Source: Candidatus Obscuribacterales bacterium
GTDB lineage: Bacteria > Cyanobacteriota > Vampirovibrionia > Obscuribacterales > Obscuribacteraceae
Assembly: GCA_021732085.1 (NCBI GenBank)
Contig: JAKFVQ010000009.1
Coordinates: 62,001 to 126,000 of the forward strand
Length of the DNA stretch: 64,000 bases
Direction of reading: 5' to 3'
Notes under the pieces: model-generated
What the model was told of the DNA's origin: nothing
Database searches by the model: none
Seen by the model: the letters and a program-made list of their open reading frames with translations, nothing else
In this document: positions 61,619 to 64,000 of the stretch, piece by piece
Position numbering within the stretch: the stretch's first letter is position 1
Layout: every line of letters begins with the position of its first letter
Program-made: the position numbers and the translations under genes

Positions 61619-62476
61619 CTATGCCAGCTTCAATATTGGCAGCTCTCGGTGAATGCCCCACTCCATAATCGACGCGTCGTAAACCGGCAAAATTCGACCG
61701 GTGTATGCTTCTGCCAAAAGTGCATATGTCGACGCGCGCACTCCAACCTCGCAATATGTAAAAGGCAGATGCGAATTGGCAAAATGAGGCGGGAAAATTT
61801 CCAAAAATTTCGAGCAATCTACAAAACGTTGCTCACCATCAAACAATTGCTCGTAGCCGACTCGAAGCGCCCCCGGCAAATGTCCAGTGCGCACTTGATA
61901 TTCATAAGAGCGGCCCTCGAATTCATCAACGGTGCGAGTATCAATTGCATGGAACTTCTTTGAACTGCCGCAGGAGCTTGTTAGCTTTTTGATATCGATG
62001 CGCCTTCTGGGATCAAGAATGATTTGAAAGTCGCCATCGAAGCGACGTGTTTCTATCTTTTCGAATTCGCCGCCCGCCTGCAACCATGCGGTGTATCCAC
62101 CGTTGAGAATGTGAACTTCGCTTGCTCCAAGATAAAGTAACATCCATGCTATGCGCCCTTCTCGTCCTTTGGATTTCAATCCGTCGGCATAGACAACGAT
62201 GGGTTCGTCATTTCGCAATCCCAGCGCTGAAAGCCTCTCGGCAAAATTACCATTCCAGGGATTGTTCAGAGCGCCCCAATAACCAGGTTCCCAGAGTTCG
62301 AGCTTAACGCCTTTAGCTGGGCGGTCATTCCATTCTTCCCAATCGATATGAACAGCAAATGGAATATGCCCGGCATCGAACTCCGCTCTGCTGCGCGCAT
62401 CAACAATAGCGCCAGGAAGGAAAACGCGTTCCATCCAAGCATTCAATTGCGAAGCTTCCATGAGACTTATTGACAT
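61619..62476 (-). CDS. Two-domain rhodanese-type sulfurtransferase
   Basis: 286 residues from the ATG at 62476. N-terminal non-catalytic rhodanese domain (VDARSRAEFDAGHIPFAVHI; its equivalent loop reads Y-A-D-G instead of a cysteine) and C-terminal catalytic domain with C242 in TYCEVGVRAS. This matches thiosulfate or 3-mercaptopyruvate sulfurtransferases, which pass sulfane sulfur to thiol acceptors. It is the next gene upstream of the SDR gene on the same strand. The active-site loop C-E-V-G-V-R resembles neither canonical thiosulfate nor 3-MST loops exactly, so substrate is uncertain. Confidence 0.88.
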   Translation of the reverse strand: MSISLMEASQLNAWMERVFLPGAIVDARSRAEFDAGHIPFAVHIDWEEWNDRPAKGVKLELWEPGYWGALNNPWNGNFAERLSALGLRNDEPIVVYADGLKSKGREGRIAWMLLYLGASEVHILNGGYTAWLQAGGEFEKIETRRFDGDFQIILDPRRRIDIKKLTSSCGSSKKFHAIDTRTVDEFEGRSYEYQVRTGHLPGALRVGYEQLFDGEQRFVDCSKFLEIFPPHFANSHLPFTYCEVGVRASTYALLAEAYTGRILPVYDASIMEWGIHRELPILKLA

Positions 62477-62586
62477 TACCGAATAGTCCCACGATAATCG
62501 CCGGATCACAATCAGGAAATGCCCGACACGCGATACTTTTAAACTTTCAGGGATTCAACCGATTGGCTTAGAAGAAGAAACCTGTG

Positions 62587-64000
62587 TTATGCCGGTTCGG
62601 ACAAGGGTCGTTGGACGGGGGAATGCTTCTGCGCCTCTTGCTCGATTTTGCACGAACTTGCCCTGGCGATACCGCGCAGCATACCTCCAAACACGATAGT
62701 ATGTAGCGGCGTAACCGCCCACCAATACAAGAGTCCGAGCAAACCGGAAGGCAGGAACTTAGCCGTCTGAGTCAGCCGAACGCGACCGTGGTCCAGGTCG
62801 TCAATCAATAACTCGAGCATTGCTTTACCAGGAAGTTTCATCTCGGCAGTGAGGAGGATTCTCTTGTTTTTTTCCACGGCGACAACGCGCCACCAGTCTA
62901 AGGCATCGCCCGGTCTAAGTTCAGATGAATGCCTCCGTCCGCGAGATAGACCAACGCCACCTACGATGCGATCCATAAATCCACGCAATTTCCACAACCA
63001 GTCACCATAGTACCAGCCGGTCTTGCCACCAACACGGATCAAAGGCTGCCACACATCAGATGGAGAACCTTGGATTACTATCGACCGCTTGTCCTGGTAC
63101 ACGGTACCACCGGCCCAATTAGGATCCCCATCGTTAAACCATTCAGCAGGGGGGATGATGCCTGCATCTGTCCAATGGCTTTCAACTTGTTGATGCTGTA
63201 AATTGGCCAAAGCAAGTTTACATGCACTTCTGCAATCCAGTAACTCTTGCCGAATCAATTCGGTAATATTCGATTCGTGGCAAACCGCCGGATTGCGCAG
63301 ACCTTCAGCCAAGGGTCTTGCGATGTACGAAGGGACCGGTGTCACCAAGTGTATCCAATAAGAACTTAAGCGCGGAGTGAAAAATGGAACGGGAATCACT
63401 AACCGTTTCTTGAGACCGGCTTCTTCAGCGTAGGTATCCATCAATTCCTGGTAAGTAAGTACATGAGGTCCGCCAATGTCATACGAATTACCAGCCATCT
63501 CATCATGATGAAGACATTCTATAAGGTAGTGAAGCGCGTTACGAACCGCAATCGGCTGTGAAGGCGTTCTAACCCATTGTGGAGTAATCATGAAAGGAAG
63601 GCGTTCAACCAGATATCGTAGAATCTCGAAGGATGCGCTACCAGAACCGATTATCATCGCAGCGCGCAGAATAGTGACAGGAACAGATCCGCGCTTCAAA
63701 ATCTCACCGACCTCAGCTCTTGAGCGCAGATGCTTGCTCAGCTCATCGCTCTGCCGTCCCAATCCGCCCAGATAGATCACTCGAGCAATGCCGGCTTCTT
63801 CCGCGGCTTTTGCCATATTTTCGGCAGCAAGTCGATCGGCTTGCACGAAATTTCTGTGCTGCGAGTTCATCGAGTGGACAAAATAATAAGCAACATCGCA
63901 TCCAGCAAGCGCATGCCCCAGTTCGCCTACGGACATAACATCAGCGCTGACAAGTTCAACATTCACGTGTCCTGACCAGCTGAAGGAACGTAGTTTTTCA
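62587..64000 (-). CDS. SDR/NAD(P)H-binding protein with DUF2867 domain, 5' end outside the window
   Basis: The frame stays open to base 64000, reading E-K-L-R-S-F-S-W-S-G-H-V-N-V-E-L-V before the internal GTG at 63966, so the true start lies beyond. Residues as visible: an atypical SDR/NmrA-type Rossmann domain (DVAYYFVHSMNSQHRNF; RVIYLGGLG; VTILRAAMIIGSGS) and a C-terminal ~180-residue DUF2867/SRPBCC-like part (GGKTGWYYGDWLWKLRGFMDR; LRPGDALDWWRVVAVE). Such proteins are usually annotated as SDR oxidoreductases of unknown substrate. Lies 110 bases from the start of the sulfurtransferase gene, downstream reading order. Confidence 0.88.
   Translation of the reverse strand, partial: EKLRSFSWSGHVNVELVSADVMSVGELGHALAGCDVAYYFVHSMNSQHRNFVQADRLAAENMAKAAEEAGIARVIYLGGLGRQSDELSKHLRSRAEVGEILKRGSVPVTILRAAMIIGSGSASFEILRYLVERLPFMITPQWVRTPSQPIAVRNALHYLIECLHHDEMAGNSYDIGGPHVLTYQELMDTYAEEAGLKKRLVIPVPFFTPRLSSYWIHLVTPVPSYIARPLAEGLRNPAVCHESNITELIRQELLDCRSACKLALANLQHQQVESHWTDAGIIPPAEWFNDGDPNWAGGTVYQDKRSIVIQGSPSDVWQPLIRVGGKTGWYYGDWLWKLRGFMDRIVGGVGLSRGRRHSSELRPGDALDWWRVVAVEKNKRILLTAEMKLPGKAMLELLIDDLDHGRVRLTQTAKFLPSGLLGLLYWWAVTPLHTIVFGGMLRGIARASSCKIEQEAQKHSPVQRPLSEPA

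Overview
The window is a gene-dense stretch of bacterial chromosome with mid-range G+C. I saw no rRNA, tRNA, CRISPR array, prophage or insertion sequence. The gene mix suggests a non-photosynthetic relative of cyanobacteria of the Melainabacteria/Obscuribacterales type: a serine/threonine kinase fused to TPRs, several other TPR and FHA proteins, a PiT phosphate transporter paired with a DUF47 partner, a bacterial deoxyhypusine-synthase-like protein, a tricorn-like protease, and very long coiled-coil and multi-domain membrane proteins. This placement is inference from gene content and recalled family distributions; no marker gene was available to test it.

Layout. 1-5 kb: end of a 5-hydroxyisourate hydrolase, a deoxyhypusine-synthase-like enzyme, a DUF985 cupin, a TPR membrane protein, an orphan HigA-like antitoxin and a secreted M23 peptidase. 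5-11 kb: a full-length tricorn-like protease, a Rieske oxygenase and a ribokinase, separated by hairpin-rich intergenic DNA. 11-19 kb: a divergent histidine kinase/response regulator pair, two overlapping nucleotidyltransferases, a tail-anchored protein with a possible DNA-binding head, and a C-terminal-processing-type protease that seems to lack its PDZ domain. 19-27 kb: a prolyl oligopeptidase, the phosphate transporter operon, an FHA protein, a GntR regulator and an orphan ribbon-helix-helix protein.

27-32 kb: a compact biotin operon, bioF - BioH-like esterase - bioC - bioD - bioA, with its own likely promoter. bioB lies apart at 49 kb and has an unusual cysteine-rich tail. 32-45 kb: a D-x-x-G-R repeat protein, an FAD/Rieske oxidoreductase, a TPR protein kinase, a DUF6891 protein, then the most striking locus: a 2146-residue coiled-coil protein with an Ala-rich membrane-like segment, followed by a small protein that joins a similar segment to an apparently complete receiver domain.

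45-57 kb: a VOC protein, a stand-alone Clp N-domain protein, an HtrA protease, a candidate small RNA with a good promoter and terminator, a DUF3800 protein, bioB, a TPR protein, a thioredoxin-fold ferredoxin, a tyrosine-phosphatase-like protein, and a molybdenum cofactor operon (moaD-moaE-moaA-moeA) with a divergent Mop-type molybdate-binding protein and an Rrf2 regulator. 57-64 kb: a frameshifted thioesterase translationally coupled to a giant CPBP-family membrane protease, a rhodanese-type sulfurtransferase, and a partial SDR/DUF2867 protein running off the right edge.

The biotin enzymes complete a pimeloyl-ACP-to-biotin route. The Moa/Moe/Mop genes make, and may buffer molybdate for, molybdenum cofactor. 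PiT/DUF47 handles phosphate. Two-component, FHA, kinase and receiver proteins give a signalling-rich background. Where an upstream start codon lacked a ribosome binding site and an internal one had it, the internal start was used.
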